From Hybos culiciformis (lineage: Eukaryota > Arthropoda > Insecta > Diptera > Hybotidae), in NCBI GenBank assembly GCA_964007475.1, contig OZ023273.1, positions 127,032,732 through 127,096,731 on the forward strand: a stretch of DNA of 64,000 nt, given 5' to 3'. Each line of letters starts with the position of its first letter. Within the stretch, counting starts at the first letter, position 1. This document shows, piece by piece, positions 51,101 to 63,545 of the stretch. The notes under the pieces were generated by a model. The model was given only the letters and a program-made list of their open reading frames with translations, ran no database searches and was not told where the DNA came from. The position numbers and the translations under genes are program-made.

Positions 51101-53499
51101 AAAATTGGATATCATATGTTGTTAAAAGGAAAAAATTACATTTATTTAATCCAATTAAATGTGAAAAAAATATTAAATCCTATGTGATTGTAAATAATAT
51201 CGTAAATAATAAATTTTTTTTTTTCATTTATTTATTATATTTTACAGGTTACTTTTTAAATCTTTTTATATTATTTTGATTCAAAAATTGTAAAAATATT
51301 TTTTATTTATTATTAGTTATTCCATTAATATTTTTAATCTTTTAATTTTAATCACTAAATTTTAGGCTTTTTTTATTTGAATTCGTTATCTAAATTAGTT
51401 TTTTAAATTAACAATTTTAGCGTTGGCAAGTAAGTATTAATGTATTACGAAAATTTTTAGGCGCAGTTGTTGAAGTATATACCTAACTATACATATAATG
51501 AAAAATTTTATAAATAAAGATTGAAATATGTTAGGTAAATTGTTGCAAATATTGCGATCGATTTGCCGCTTAGTAATTTCATCTTTTATCAATTAAATTC
51601 ATATAGGTAGGTACTGAGATTTGTACTAACCTTATTTTAAGAAGTAACAGAAAATGCTTAATTATTTAGGATGATAGGAATATCATTCATAATCAAAATA
51701 TTCTATTAAGTAAGTTTTAATGTGACTTATAGGTACCTACTTATAATATAAAATTGAATTTAATTAGCGTGATAGCAGGTAGTAATAAGTATCCACGTCA
51801 AATATTTTTATATGCGAATCGAACAATATTTTCGAAAAAAAAAAGTTAGTCAGGTATTAAACGCGACATTTCTGAACAATTAATTCAGAAATAAAATAAA
51901 TTGAATAAGAATTAAGTAAGCAAGTAGGTTTAAGTTTAATAATTATTTTGTGACTGTGATAATTAAGTTGGACATAAAAAATCCATTAATTTTGGCGCAA
52001 TTTTGAATGCAATTGAATCCAAATTATTAACTAAATTATATTGTAGTTAAAGTTAGGTACTACTTTACTTATTAACTTATTATACATACTTATTAGGTAG
52101 GTATATAGTTTTTCACACTTAAAAATAATCGAAAATTTAGTAATTAATTAACCAAACGAATTAAATATAAAAATATGGAAATAAAAGAAAGAAAATAAAT
52201 TTATTTATTTATTAACTATTTCTTTTTTTTTTTTTTATAATTTTCACCCTTTCTCTTCTATTTTTAAACATAAAATAGAAAACATTATAAAACTATAAAA
52301 TTTATTTATTATCAAACTTATTAACTTATATTTTAAATATAATTAATAATTCTATTTATTTAATTATTACTAAAATTTAGATTTTTAAAAAATTCCTTAT
52401 TCAAAAAGGAAATTATTTTTTTCACTAAAAAGGGTAGTAATAAAAATTTAATAAATTAAATTACACAACAAAAATTTTCAATCAATTAATAATTTTTTTG
52501 AAAAAATGAATTAAAAATCAGAAAATAAATATGTGGTAGGTTCTAAAAAACAATAAAATTTAATTAAATTTGCGTAAATTTCCACTCGAACTAATTAACT
52601 CAAAGTCGTAACAAATACTAAATTTTATTTATTCAACTTTTTGTTTTCCGTTTTTTATTTTGTTTACAAAAAAATAAATGGCAGATAAAATGAGAGAAAT
52701 TCATTTATTATTTATTTTTTTATTATTATTATTATTATTATATTATATTTTTTGTGTATTAAAAATTCCCCTCAAAGTACTCAAATAAAAAAATAGAAAA
52801 CAAGAACATTGTGAGTAGTTTTTGAGTACCATATTAGAATTGAGTTAAATTGAGATCTGAAAGAATACTCGAAATCGGAATTTATTTGATTCCACAAATT
52901 TTTTTTCGAAAACACAATCTTGTACTTTGTTTTTTTTCCCATAACGATTTTAACAATTTAAAAAAAATTAAACATAATTGGTTGTTATACTCCAGTCGAA
53001 GATGGCATACGGAAATAATTTTCTTATTGTCTTGTTGCTTTTGGTCACTAATTAAAAATAATATAAAACTATTATAAGCAAATTTGCAGAATTATGTTTT
53101 TGAAAGACGGTAGGTAGTACCTATTTTTCGGAGACATCGAAATATGTAAGTCTGTAATGATATTATCATTACGAAAATCAAAATAAAACTAAATTGATAA
53201 AAATATTAAAATCTTGTTGTACCCTAAAATAATATAGAATTAAGATTACGCTAAATTATAATAAATTTGATTGGGTGACCAATAACTAAATAATAAGTCA
53301 AAATAATAGAAATAATATTTTTGGTTTTAATCTCTGATTTTTAGTAAATAATATTGTATATGTATAAAAATTTAATATTGTATATAAAAATTGTATATAG
53401 AATTTAAGAAAAATTAGAACATAAGATTTTGTATAAATATGATAAGATTTTAGAATAAAGTTTAGATTGAAATTTAACTCTAAATTGACATCTCACTCT

Positions 53500-53745
53500 T
53501 TTAATACAGCTTCCTGAGCTAATTTATAAACATGTAAGAAGACTCGGTAGCGTTTACAATATAACAAGCTGCTCTAATTTATAAATGGAAATACCGGCTC
53601 TCTTAGCCAAAACGAAAGCGCATCCCGTTTATAATAGGACAAACTGGCTGATCACAGCCTAGACATAAGGACCACTATGGTCAATAGATATCTTGGACAA
53701 ACAATCGATGTGCACCACCAGATCCACTTCAAAGAAGAAACTTTA
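53500..53745. other. Unidentified GC-richer segment, perhaps an old transposon fragment
   Basis: Base composition rises well above the neighbourhood. A plus-strand frame reads DHSLDIRTTMVNRYLGQTID then VHHQIHFKEETLK and a stop at about 53748. No family recognised; possibly the decayed end of a retroelement. Confidence 0.3.
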
Positions 53746-54727
53746 AAATAAGAATATAACATTTATAAAGAAAACTTCTTTCCATTACAAGTCTTTAGTT
53801 AACAATTCAAATAATGATAAAAGTTTAAAATTGTTAATAGATAGCAAGTTCTTATTTTTGATGAGTAAATAAGAGCGAAAACGCAGTTTAAAAAAATGTC
53901 TATTAGTTAAATCCGGGACTGAATTATTATTTTTAATATTATTTATAATCTTGTAAACACAAATAAATATATCACAATTACATAATCACAATACACTTCA
54001 AATTTCAGAATATTTGTTGTCTTTTTACAACAGTTTCTACTGTTATAAATGTTATCGTTTGATTTATTTCATTCAGGTAATGTATGTAGGTATTTGTGGT
54101 AACTTTTCCGGAATTACATGTTTCCTAAAATATTCTTACACTACAAGAAGAAAAAGTAATTTTTAGGTTTATTATTAAAAGTAAAAGTAAACAAAACATA
54201 ATTTTGAAAATTCAGAATATGATATGGAAAATGGAATAGATATTATTTAAGTAAGCATATTTTATATGCATACCAGCTTTTAGTAAAATATCGAATCGAT
54301 ATTCAATTTAAAAAAAAATATAAATCAAATACCAATATACGATAGAATAATTTTTGATTTTTCCAAAATTAGCTTTTATTGTAAAAAAATTGTTAACGTT
54401 CCTATTTCTTACGACCTGATTAAATTTTTAATTGAAGTTGATTTAAAATAAGTTCTACCTAAATATTAGATAAAATTTGAAATTGAATTAATTGCTTTTA
54501 CCCAAAATTAATAATTTTATCAGGTTGAATTCTCCTACATTATACCTAGTAAGAATATGAGCATTAGAAATTCCATAACATGTTGTTGCCACAGTTACTT
54601 AATTGTTTGTTATTATTTTTTAAAGAAAAATTTATAAAAATTTCTTGACCCAGAAGTTTTTATATATTATAATAATAATCAGGAATTTCTTTTTTGTTAA
54701 AAGTTTAAAAAAAATTCCACCCAAAAA

Positions 54728-54905
54728 ATGTCTGCTGCCTCGGCACCCGGACGTCAACATTGTGGTTATCATTATTACGGATATAGGTCTTCAACACCAA
54801 ATGTATTGGGAAGGCAAATATTACCAAGAATTGTTCCACCATTTTCAATACAATCACATCAAAAAAATACAAAAGTTTTTGAAGCACCTACAAAAAATTA
54901 TAAAG
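54728..54905 (+). CDS. PACRG: PACRG exon 1, variable N-terminus
   Basis: The ATG at 54728 is preceded by an A-rich context. It encodes [20 protein letters not shown] and on to APTKNYK, ending in phase 1 at AAAG|GTGGTA. A second GT two codons on would break the frame match with exon 2. Confidence 0.85.
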
Positions 54906-57900
54906 GTGGTACCTACTTTAAATATGCATACATTATAATAACCATCTGTTTTAATCGTAACAATTTTATTTAAAATTTTAGAGACACATCAAAGACAGAT
55001 TCAAGTTCAAATGAGAGCGACATCATTTCGCATGTATTATGATCGTGGTGATTTACCCATTAAAATGGAATATTTAACTGGAGGTGACAAAATTGGATGG
55101 ACTGTAAGTTGAATTTATTAAAACTATTCTTATAAATTAGTTTGGGAGTTTTTAGAAATTAAAATATCACAATTATTTGACGATGTTAATTAATAATTTG
55201 ACAAAAACGACAACGATATTATTGTTATTTTATATTTTACAAATTTAACTAAAATCATATTTAAAACTTAAAGTTTTTTGTTTGAAAATTTTATTTTTGT
55301 TTTTATACAAATCCTTATTCTTCTCTAATTGAAATAATAGGGGTAGCAATTAGATAATTCGATTGCTATGAAAGATTAATATCCTTTTTAGAAATACAAA
55401 AAAAAATTAAACACAAAGTTACAAACATTTCTTGACACTCTGATATTTCAAAATATTTAATTATTGATTTAAGTGACTACCAGTCTACCAAGAATAAAAA
55501 TTTGCTGCCACTTAAATAAAATCAATTTGTTTCGTAATAAGTATACAGATTTTAAAGTTTTTAAAGTCTAGACTTGATTAGAACCGTGCTTATAAAACTT
55601 CATCAATAAAAAGTTTTCCAAATTTTTTTAGTAAAATAAAAGTATCATAATTCTGCCTCATTTAATTTTATTGTATTCATCAAAAGTTTTAATAAAATGT
55701 AAGTTCAAGAAACAAAAAAAAAATTTCTTGAATGAAATATGAACATTGCAATATGGTTGCGTGATTGAAATCAGTTAAATAAAAAATTTCCAATGTGCAA
55801 ATCGAAATGTCAATGAAATTCTTTTTTCTTCCAGTTTACATGTAAAATTTCTTTTTAATTTCTTTACTTATGTGCAAATACTGTTGTTAGTATTTTGAAT
55901 ATTTAATAGCAAGTTTTTGCAAGAATAAATTTTTATTTTCTACTTTTTAGGAATCCTCAATAAAAAGCATCTTCTGTTAAAAAAAATTTCATTAGCTTAC
56001 TTATATATTATTAAACTTTATGTAAATTATATGTAGCTTGTAATTAGTTTTTATAACTGTTAGCTATTGAATTAATAACAAGTAATATATATAAGTAAAT
56101 AAACACCTCTGACAAAGCATGAAATAAATTAAGAAAGACATAAAACAAGTCTGATGTAATTTTCGTACCAATTTTAAGTATTTTCGTACCATTTTTAGTT
56201 TATTAAAAAATGGGTGTCATGTATATACATATTTATATTGGATTGGATTTCCACGCATAAAATATTTTTTTAGTATTTTCACAATTTTTCCGTTTTGTCG
56301 TTTGTTTGGACACTTGTCGGTTGAAAATAAAAACGAAAGAATAAAAATATAGGATTGATAAACTTCTTTATATAATATACATTACTATATATTCATTCCT
56401 TTATCCCTAAATCTTAATATTGTAAGAAATAGAATTATTTTTTCACGATAACATAAATTAAGGAGTTTAAATACTTCACTTCCATTAATTCAAAACATCA
56501 CTTTTATAATACTATTGATATAGAGACTTTTTAAAAAGAAATAGATTTAGGTACCTATACCGTATACGCCAGAAAAAACCCACTTTATAAAATTCGTTTG
56601 AAAATATATCATATTATCACCTTTTTTTTTTTTAATAACAACAAAATCGTGTTTTATCTATTTTAGAATATTTATGTGAAATTAAATGAATCAATTTAAT
56701 TGAAAATTAACCGGAGTGGAAAATAAATCAAAATACTTAAATATGTAAAAATGTTTTTTTTAGTAAAATATTTGTCAACATTATAATTTTATATTCAAGA
56801 ATTTTATATTAAGATTATACTGCCGTACATCTATATAAGTATATATACATTATATATACACAAAAAATATTTATATAAAAATATATATACATATATTATG
56901 CAATGAAGGTAGTTGAATTTAAAGGATTTTTATCAATTCGTAGAATAAAAATATATAAAGAATTTATTTATTCAAATCAATCAATAATATTTAATATTTA
57001 TAACAAATATAATTTCGTTTTAAAAAGCTTCCATCAAAATTAAATTGACGTTTTAGATTTGTTACGAGGACTTTATCAAATAAATTGTGTACTGAACATA
57101 ATGTTTATTTTATTGAAAAAGATTCACAACAAAATATATTAAAAAAAAATAAAATATATTTATACGCATATAATTCATAAACATAATACATTTAAATCTA
57201 ACATACATATAATATATCGTAAAATTTAGATAAAAGAAAATATTATTTCCCTTAATTATTAATTTTGTATTTTTATTATTAATATTATAATGTACATATC
57301 ACCCACCATCAACCATTTTTCGGAATTTCCAAAAAAAAAGTTCCTAATTTAGATCATGAATAAATTATAATTTTAATATTATTATGCATTTGCAAAAATC
57401 ATAAATAAATATAAATCAAAATATAAAATTAAATTTTTGTTAAACAATCATCATTATTATTAACTTCAAAGAAAATATTTCAAAATTTCTCAATTAAATT
57501 TGTTCATATACTTATATAAAATAGAATATCCTTCAATAGGTAGTAATTAAAATTTTGTATCTCTACCATTTTATCTAGTTTTGAAATTTCTAATTTTAGA
57601 ATCCAAACCAAAATCAATTTTTTGATGAAAATAAGTAAAGCGTATGATTATGATATAAATATCATATAATGAAAGCAAAACAATAATATATAAGAATTTG
57701 TACACTTAAGAATTTATATTCAAAACCTTATAAAATCCAATATACATTATATGTATATACAAACATATTGTATTAAGTTGTTTATAATGTTGTTATTATT
57801 ATATTATTTGCTGTTTGTGAATTTAAAGAGAAGATTAAAGCCATTTAATTTTTAATATATAAAAATATCATACCATTAAAATTTTTTCCATTTCGAAATC

Positions 57901-60900
57901 TATGAATATATTATATATGAATATAGAATAGATATATTTATTCTATATATACGACGTCTATGGAACCAATGCAAGAAAAAAATTGGTCGTGGGCATCGTA
58001 TTAACTACTACCCACACAGTAACTCATCAGGATGTTTCTGAAACTGATTGAAACTAAAATTGGCCAGGTTCCTCTTAGATTGTAAACGTGACAAAATAAT
58101 AAAATATTGAAGATCTCTAAACTAGCCAAAAAGCTATACTAACTAAATCTACAAAATATGCTTATGTTCCTTTTTAATGTAGAATCAGCATAGATAAAGA
58201 TATTAGCAGCAAGGTAACGATTTTTTGATAATATTGTGGAAATTGCCAAGAAACTGCTAATAACTTAAAGACTAATTTCAAACATAAATTTATTTATGTA
58301 CCAATAAGTTCTTGTTAATATAATTTTCTCCAACAAACCGGTAATGCAGTTTTGACTATTATTTTTGAAAGTGCATAACCGACTGAATCTACGCGTTTCT
58401 ATAAAATTTATGATTTTTACATTATTTTGCTTTATATCTTAAATATTTGCAAAAAATAATTTGTAGATTGCCTACCTAATAAATTATTTTATTTTCAAAT
58501 CTCTTCATTACGGATTTTTTATATTGTAGTTTAGCCACAATTCGATTTCTAAGACTATCTTTTTTCAATTTTGAAATCGTTTTTTGCTAAAACTGGACAC
58601 AAGTGGTACTCCTAAAATATAAAATTATTGATAACAAAAAAAAAAATTAATTTTAATAAAAGACGATATAAAAATTGTATTTCATATTCAAAAAAAATTG
58701 TTTTGAAACATTTTCTCTAAATACACAAATAAGTGCCTGCAGAGTATTTCATAATATTTTAACTCAAAAACTTAAAAAAAAATTTTTAACTTTTTTTTAA
58801 TTTGGGTGGGTACAAGTATTTTAGAGAATAATCTGAAATAAAAATATTGTGAACTAAATCCAGGTTGCATCCTTGTCACAGCAAGCGCATTTACCGTCGC
58901 TCTTCGTTATGGTCATCCATACAGTTTTGGAAGGAATATATTCGGACGTTCTCCTTTCCATTCTAGTTAAACCGAAGTTATAATATTAATTAAATTTTAT
59001 CAACATAGATTTTGAGAATAGGAATTTCGTAAGATTTTTATGTTCGATTTCATTTCTAAATTTGACTTTACTTATGGAAAATTTTCTAGTTACTTACGTT
59101 TGGAATGAAATCTTAAAATCGGTTTAAGGTAAGTGTATTTAATTTAATTCGTCAGAATGAAAAAATATACTAGAGTTAGATATTAATAAATACACAATTC
59201 AAACTTTTTCAATTTTGTAACATGGACACAGTAAAGAAAAATAAAAAAAAGTAATTATTTTATTTAGCAAGATTATACCTTTTTAATACTTCAATTATAT
59301 TATACTTTTTAATTTTGATAAAATCTCTTTAATTTTCCTGTCAAGAATGTCCATTAATCTGATATTATCTTTTTTAATTCTTCTCACCAAAGTTTTTAAT
59401 GAAATGTTTTTGTACTCAGCAAAATTAAAATTTTCTAATCTTATTTTTCTTAAAAATTTTATTTTGCAAATAAGAACTTCAAAATTTTAGTGAAAAATTA
59501 ATAATTTATTAAAAGTAATATACATCTGATAACCCCGTAAGCAAATTACCTAAATATCTCGTGCTGATAAGAAAATGGGAAAATTGAGTTTTTATGGAAA
59601 TGAAATAATATCACTGGAAATATGTCCGAAATGTTAATACTCCTTACGTAAATATTATTATTATGATTATGGATGATATATGATTTGACGATGTATCCAA
59701 GAATTTTGCTTATAATGATGACCTTGAAAAACATATTTATTGATATTTACTTGTTTTTTTACGAATTCTCATATTACATTTTATCGTTTATAGCCTATCG
59801 TTTTTTCGAATAACATTATTATGTCTACATTTCATAACAAAGAACATAATAAATATCTTTAATATAATTTTTTTTGTGACCAAATTACATAATTCTACTA
59901 ATTTTTACAGGTTGATATAGATAAATTGGATTATAGCTTGTATTTACCTTTATTCTTTGATGGACTATCTGAAACAAAACATCCATACAAAACTTACGCT
60001 CGCCAAGGTAAAATTAAATAACTTTCAATGACAAGAAATAATTGAATTTTTTTTAACAATTATTAATAACAATATTATTAATTTTATGCTTTACAAGGTG
60101 TTTTGGATTTATTACAACATGGTAAATTAAAAAAATATATGCATAATGAGAAGAAAAAGTTAAAATAATATATTTTTATATTCAATATTAGGCAATGAAA
60201 AAATTCATCCTGTTATTCCACAATTGATTATTCCTATAAAAAGTAAGTAAGCTTTTGTGATTTTCTTTGATTTTCCGTATAAGAAAATGTGTTCGTTTAA
60301 ACATAACATAAACCAATAAAAGAAAAAAAAAATAGATTACTTACAAAACTTTAAAATCAGGAATAAAAAAATCGAAACTCAAAATTTATCTTATTTTTAA
60401 AGGAATATGATAAGAACGTTCATAGTATAACAACTAAGTTAATTTAAAAGTATAAATAAATTTTATAACAAAAATAATTAATGTTTTTTCGTTTCCAGGT
60501 GCTCTTAGTACGGGAAATATCGAAGTTATGTGCACTACTTTGAAGATTATTCAACAACTTGTTATGTCACACGATATGGTGGGACCAGCTTTAGTACCTT
60601 TCTATCGCCAACTTTTGCCAATGTTTAATAAATTCAGGAAAAAAAATTGTAATTATGCAATAGTATACGTATATAATATATCAAGGATAACTAAATACAT
60701 CTAATAAACAAAAACTAAAATTCTCTGTTTCTTTCTCTGTGCTCAATCACGCCTAAAATGCTGTTTGAAATTTTGCAATTAAGTAGACACGAGATGGTTA
60801 TAGGTCATAGAGTACAGATTTAAGATCAAGGCTTACGACTTAATTGTTATAAATGAATTACAAAATTATGTATTTTTATTAAAGGCTCCCGCGCACCAGC

Positions 60901-61254
60901 GTTAGCCAAACCATTAAATTTATCTCGAATTGAAGAGAATGTTTGCTTTTTAATTTTAAAATTTTCGATCTGTAATATAGAAGTATAACATTATGTGCTA
61001 GTTGTTTAACTTAATCGTTGTTAATATATTTGTTAATATTAGTACTTCAAAATAAAATTTAATTAAATTTTTTTTTTCAATTCAATATTTCAGTAAATTG
61101 TGGAGATGAAATCGATTATGGGCAAAAAAATAATATGAATTTGGGTGATTTAATTGATGAAACATTACAAGTTTTGGAAATTCATGGTGGTGAAGATGCT
61201 TTTATCAATATAAAATATATGGTTCCGACATATGAATCTTGTTACCTTAATTAA
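54728..61254 (+). CDS. PACRG: Parkin co-regulated gene protein (PACRG), complete
   Basis: Seven exons: 54728-54905, 54982-55103, 59911-60007, 60098-60121, 60192-60242, 60499-60648 and 61094-61254, 783 bases in all, 260 residues and a TAA stop. All introns are GT-AG and every phase matches. Diagnostic blocks: [13 protein letters not shown] (about 82-94), LPLFFDGL (112-119), [53 protein letters not shown] and the C-terminal end [19 protein letters not shown]. Length and spacing match the animal family (about 257 residues). Known: PACRG is an alpha-helical microtubule inner protein that, with CFAP20, forms the inner junction joining A and B tubules of ciliary doublets. In insects it is expected in sperm and chordotonal cilia. 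The N-terminal 60 residues are variable. Parkin is not adjacent. Confidence 0.95.
54982..55103 (+). CDS. PACRG: PACRG exon 2
   Basis: Acceptor AAATTTTAG, phase 1 in and phase 0 out at ACT|GTAAGT. Encodes [20 protein letters not shown] and [12 protein letters not shown], the start of the conserved core. Confidence 0.93.
55104..59910 (+). other. PACRG intron 2, 4.8 kb
   Basis: Largest intron of the gene. Mostly AT-rich with no further exon supported. Slightly GC-richer islands at about 57.95-58.08 kb and 58.86-58.97 kb are unassigned. Confidence 0.85.
59911..60007 (+). CDS. PACRG: PACRG exon 3
   Basis: Acceptor TTTTTACAG, phase 0 in and phase 1 out. Encodes [20 protein letters not shown] then [12 protein letters not shown], the most conserved helical repeat region. 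Confidence 0.95.
60098..60121 (+). CDS. PACRG: PACRG exon 4, 24-nt microexon
   Basis: Only 24 bases between TTTACAAG and GTAAAT. It supplies GVLDLLQHG across the two splice joins, a stretch present in all PACRG proteins, so inclusion is required. Confidence 0.93.
60192..60242 (+). CDS. PACRG: PACRG exon 5
   Basis: 51 bases, phase 1 both ends. Encodes [16 protein letters not shown], ending at the donor AAAA|GTAAGT. Confidence 0.94.
60499..60648 (+). CDS. PACRG: PACRG exon 6
   Basis: Acceptor GTTTCCAG, phase 1 both ends. Encodes [40 protein letters not shown] and MFNKFRKKN. The donor AATT|GTAATT is weak, and reading through would add 16 residues before a TAA and an AATAAA at 60703. Confidence 0.93.
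61094..61254 (+). CDS. PACRG: PACRG exon 7 with stop
   Basis: Acceptor TTCAATATTTCAG. Encodes [40 protein letters not shown] and [12 protein letters not shown], then TAA. The terminal PTYESC.LN is a family signature. Confidence 0.95.
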
Positions 61255-61470
61255 CTTTAACGTTATTATTATATTATAACATTATTATATTATTTCCAAT
61301 TCGAAATAGATTCAATTATGTTATTATACAGCGCTAGTCATAAGTTTCGTTATTATAGCAATTATATTACATTTAAGTTGTTGATATCAAGTAAAGTTAT
61401 GCTAAACCTCTACTAAGCGTACACATAAAATTTATTTATTTTTTTCATTTCATTTATATTTTTATTATAG

Positions 61471-61544
61471 AGTTATTAGAAATTGTGGATGAAGTTTTGG
61501 AAGGAATATATCAAAAACCTCTGTGTCAAAAACATATGACATAA
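61471..61544 (+). other. Possible alternative terminal exon or coding remnant downstream of PACRG
   Basis: A good acceptor (ATTTTTATTATAG) is followed by an open frame in phase 1, LLEIVDEVLEGIYQKPLCQK then HMT and a stop. It could be an alternative last exon spliced from exon 3, 4 or 5 (all end in phase 1), or from an internal donor of exon 7. Joining from exon 6 would give an immediate stop. It lies before the gene's poly(A) signal, so it may simply be 3' UTR. Confidence 0.3.
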
Positions 61545-61590
61545 ATTTCTGAAATTAATTAAGAACTCAATTGAAAAAATATAAAATATA

Positions 61591-61596
61591 AATAAA
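61591..61596 (+). terminator. PACRG poly(A) signal
   Basis: The first canonical AATAAA after the PACRG stop codon, 337 bases downstream of it, followed by an A-rich stretch. Confidence 0.65.
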
Positions 61597-61619
61597 CTAT
61601 TAAAAAAAAACTATGTTTA

Positions 61620-63433
61620 AATAAGACTAAGAAATTCCATTTTTTTAATTTTTTTCAAAATTCATTATTAAGTTCATTATTAAGTTTTCTAATAATTTTT
61701 TCAACAAAAGAAAGTTGTAAGTACATCATTTATTTCGTCTAATTTCATATTATTTTCAGCATAAGCGCAACGGCGATGTAACTTTAAAAATTATGAAAAT
61801 TGATTGTGTTTGTGCCTTTTATGTAGATCTGCCTATAAATTCAAAATAAAAATATAAAAAGAGCATTTTATTATTCAGTTTTCAAAGAATTTAGTTCAAA
61901 CTTCGAGCGTCGTCATTCACGCGCAAATTAGTTGTAAAAACTATGACTAAGTATAATAAAACGATAGATGGAACTGCGATACTTAAGCCAATGTGAATCT
62001 AATCTTGACCATAACCATTTTTATTAGCATAATTTGAAAAAAACTGGAAATAAATAGTTATTTAATTAACCAGCTTGTTCGTTGTGCCCTTCTTTTAATG
62101 AAAAAAAAAATTAGCTCAAAGAAAGAATCATAAAAAATATAAAGGTTCATTAAAGTTAAAAAGAAAGCAGAAAGTTATATTTTTTCTTATTAATTTTCCT
62201 TTCTGTTACAATTTATAACATTTTTGAAAAGTTTTTACTTTTTACTTATTTATACAATTAATTTTTTCATCAATTACTTTTTTTTTATGAAAAACCACAG
62301 GGTTTTTTTTTAAGAATATTTATTTAAAATATTTAAGAAAATTCTTTAAAAAAATATTTCGGTCAAATTTCAATTTAACCTTCATACTTGTTTTAGCCTT
62401 TTTAAATGGGGTGTATTTCTTTTTATGGAAATTTTTTAATATTATTGATTTATTTATACACACTACACAACAATAAGAATTTTGTACATTTATATTCGTA
62501 TCAAAATAAGCATAAAGCTTATTCGTATAAACAACTTATAAGAAAATATCTCATTACTATATCAATTTAAAAATTCTGAAAATATAAGGAACATAAATCA
62601 TTATGTTTCATTACGTTGTTTCTTAAATTAATGTTCGTCTGTTATAAACTTTCCATATCGTTTATTATGCCAGTGTAACTAATTGGATAAAAACAGTTGG
62701 TTCTTCCTTTTTGGTAGAGTTCATGTACTTTGAAAATTTATTTCAATTAAAATTGCGTTGCGATCGAATTCTAAATACTTTATTATAATGTGTGTATAGT
62801 GTTTGTTTACAAATTTGAAATTTTAGATAAAATTATGAATCGTAAATAGGTCCCTTCCTACATATATTAAAATTGTTTATAAATTTTATATTCTGGCTTT
62901 TACCCTTTTTTAAATTTGATCCTATAAATTTAATTTGTAAATTGTACAAAAGGTTGTTAGGGATTTACATAAATATATTGTTTGCAAAATAAATTTTCCT
63001 TAATATAATTTTATTTCATATAAAAAACCAAATAAAATAAGTAGGTATATATTTATTTCAATAAAAATAAAATTTAACTGAAAATGGGTTAGTATTAGTA
63101 CCTATTATTCAGTTTTTAGTAAAAATAAAAAGTAATACAATACCGAAATGGATAAGCTGTAGTTTATTGGTTTATTGAAGAAAACTGGAAAAAAATATTC
63201 TTTAACTTCGTAAGAAATTGAATGAAAAATTTATGTATGAAACTTTATGTGTTCTTTCTACTATATACTTGTTAATAGGAGATAAGGATAACTATATCAC
63301 CAAAAGAATTCATCAAAAGGTCAAAATTTGGAATTTTCTAATAAAAACCAATCATTTAAATGATAGGATCAGTCGGCAATCATGGTACAGTAGTATTGGC
63401 AATTGGCATTATCCTAGGTGGAAATGTTTGGTC
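61620..63433. other. Non-coding interval after PACRG
   Basis: No gene supported; AT-rich with short homopolymers. Confidence 0.5.
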
Positions 63434-63545
63434 TAGGGTTGCCATTTCTACCCCTTTGAGGGGTAGACTACCCCCTTTTCGTCATGATTTACATAGATAT
63501 ACCCCTTTACGAAAATCGCTAAAGGGGTAGACAAAATACCCCTTT
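63434..63545 (+). mobile_element. Possible left end of a hAT-like element running off the window
   Basis: TAGGGTTGCCA at 63434 resembles hAT terminal repeats and the TAGGGATTGCA end found at 33760. It is followed by clustered ACCCCTTT and AAAGGGGTAGAC words in both orientations, like subterminal binding repeats. The other end and target duplication would be outside the window. Confidence 0.45.

Larger units (their letters stand above)
36774..54727. other. 18-kb stretch with no supported gene
   Basis: AT-rich DNA with homopolymers and short A/T-run frames only. It contains the foldback element at 39.6 kb, a short direct repeat at 48.1 kb and one GC-richer segment at 53.5-53.7 kb. From roughly 41 to 52 kb there are many AAGTAAGTA/TACTTACTT and TAGGTACCTA words. 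Confidence 0.5.

Noticed and set aside
54540..54727. Head-to-head parkin gene upstream of PACRG
   Set aside because: Searched because vertebrates share this promoter; no minus-strand start, ubiquitin-like domain or RING exon is visible.
54645..54938. 97-codon plus-strand frame overlapping PACRG exon 1
   Set aside because: Different frame from the PACRG exon, which has family support through the following exons.
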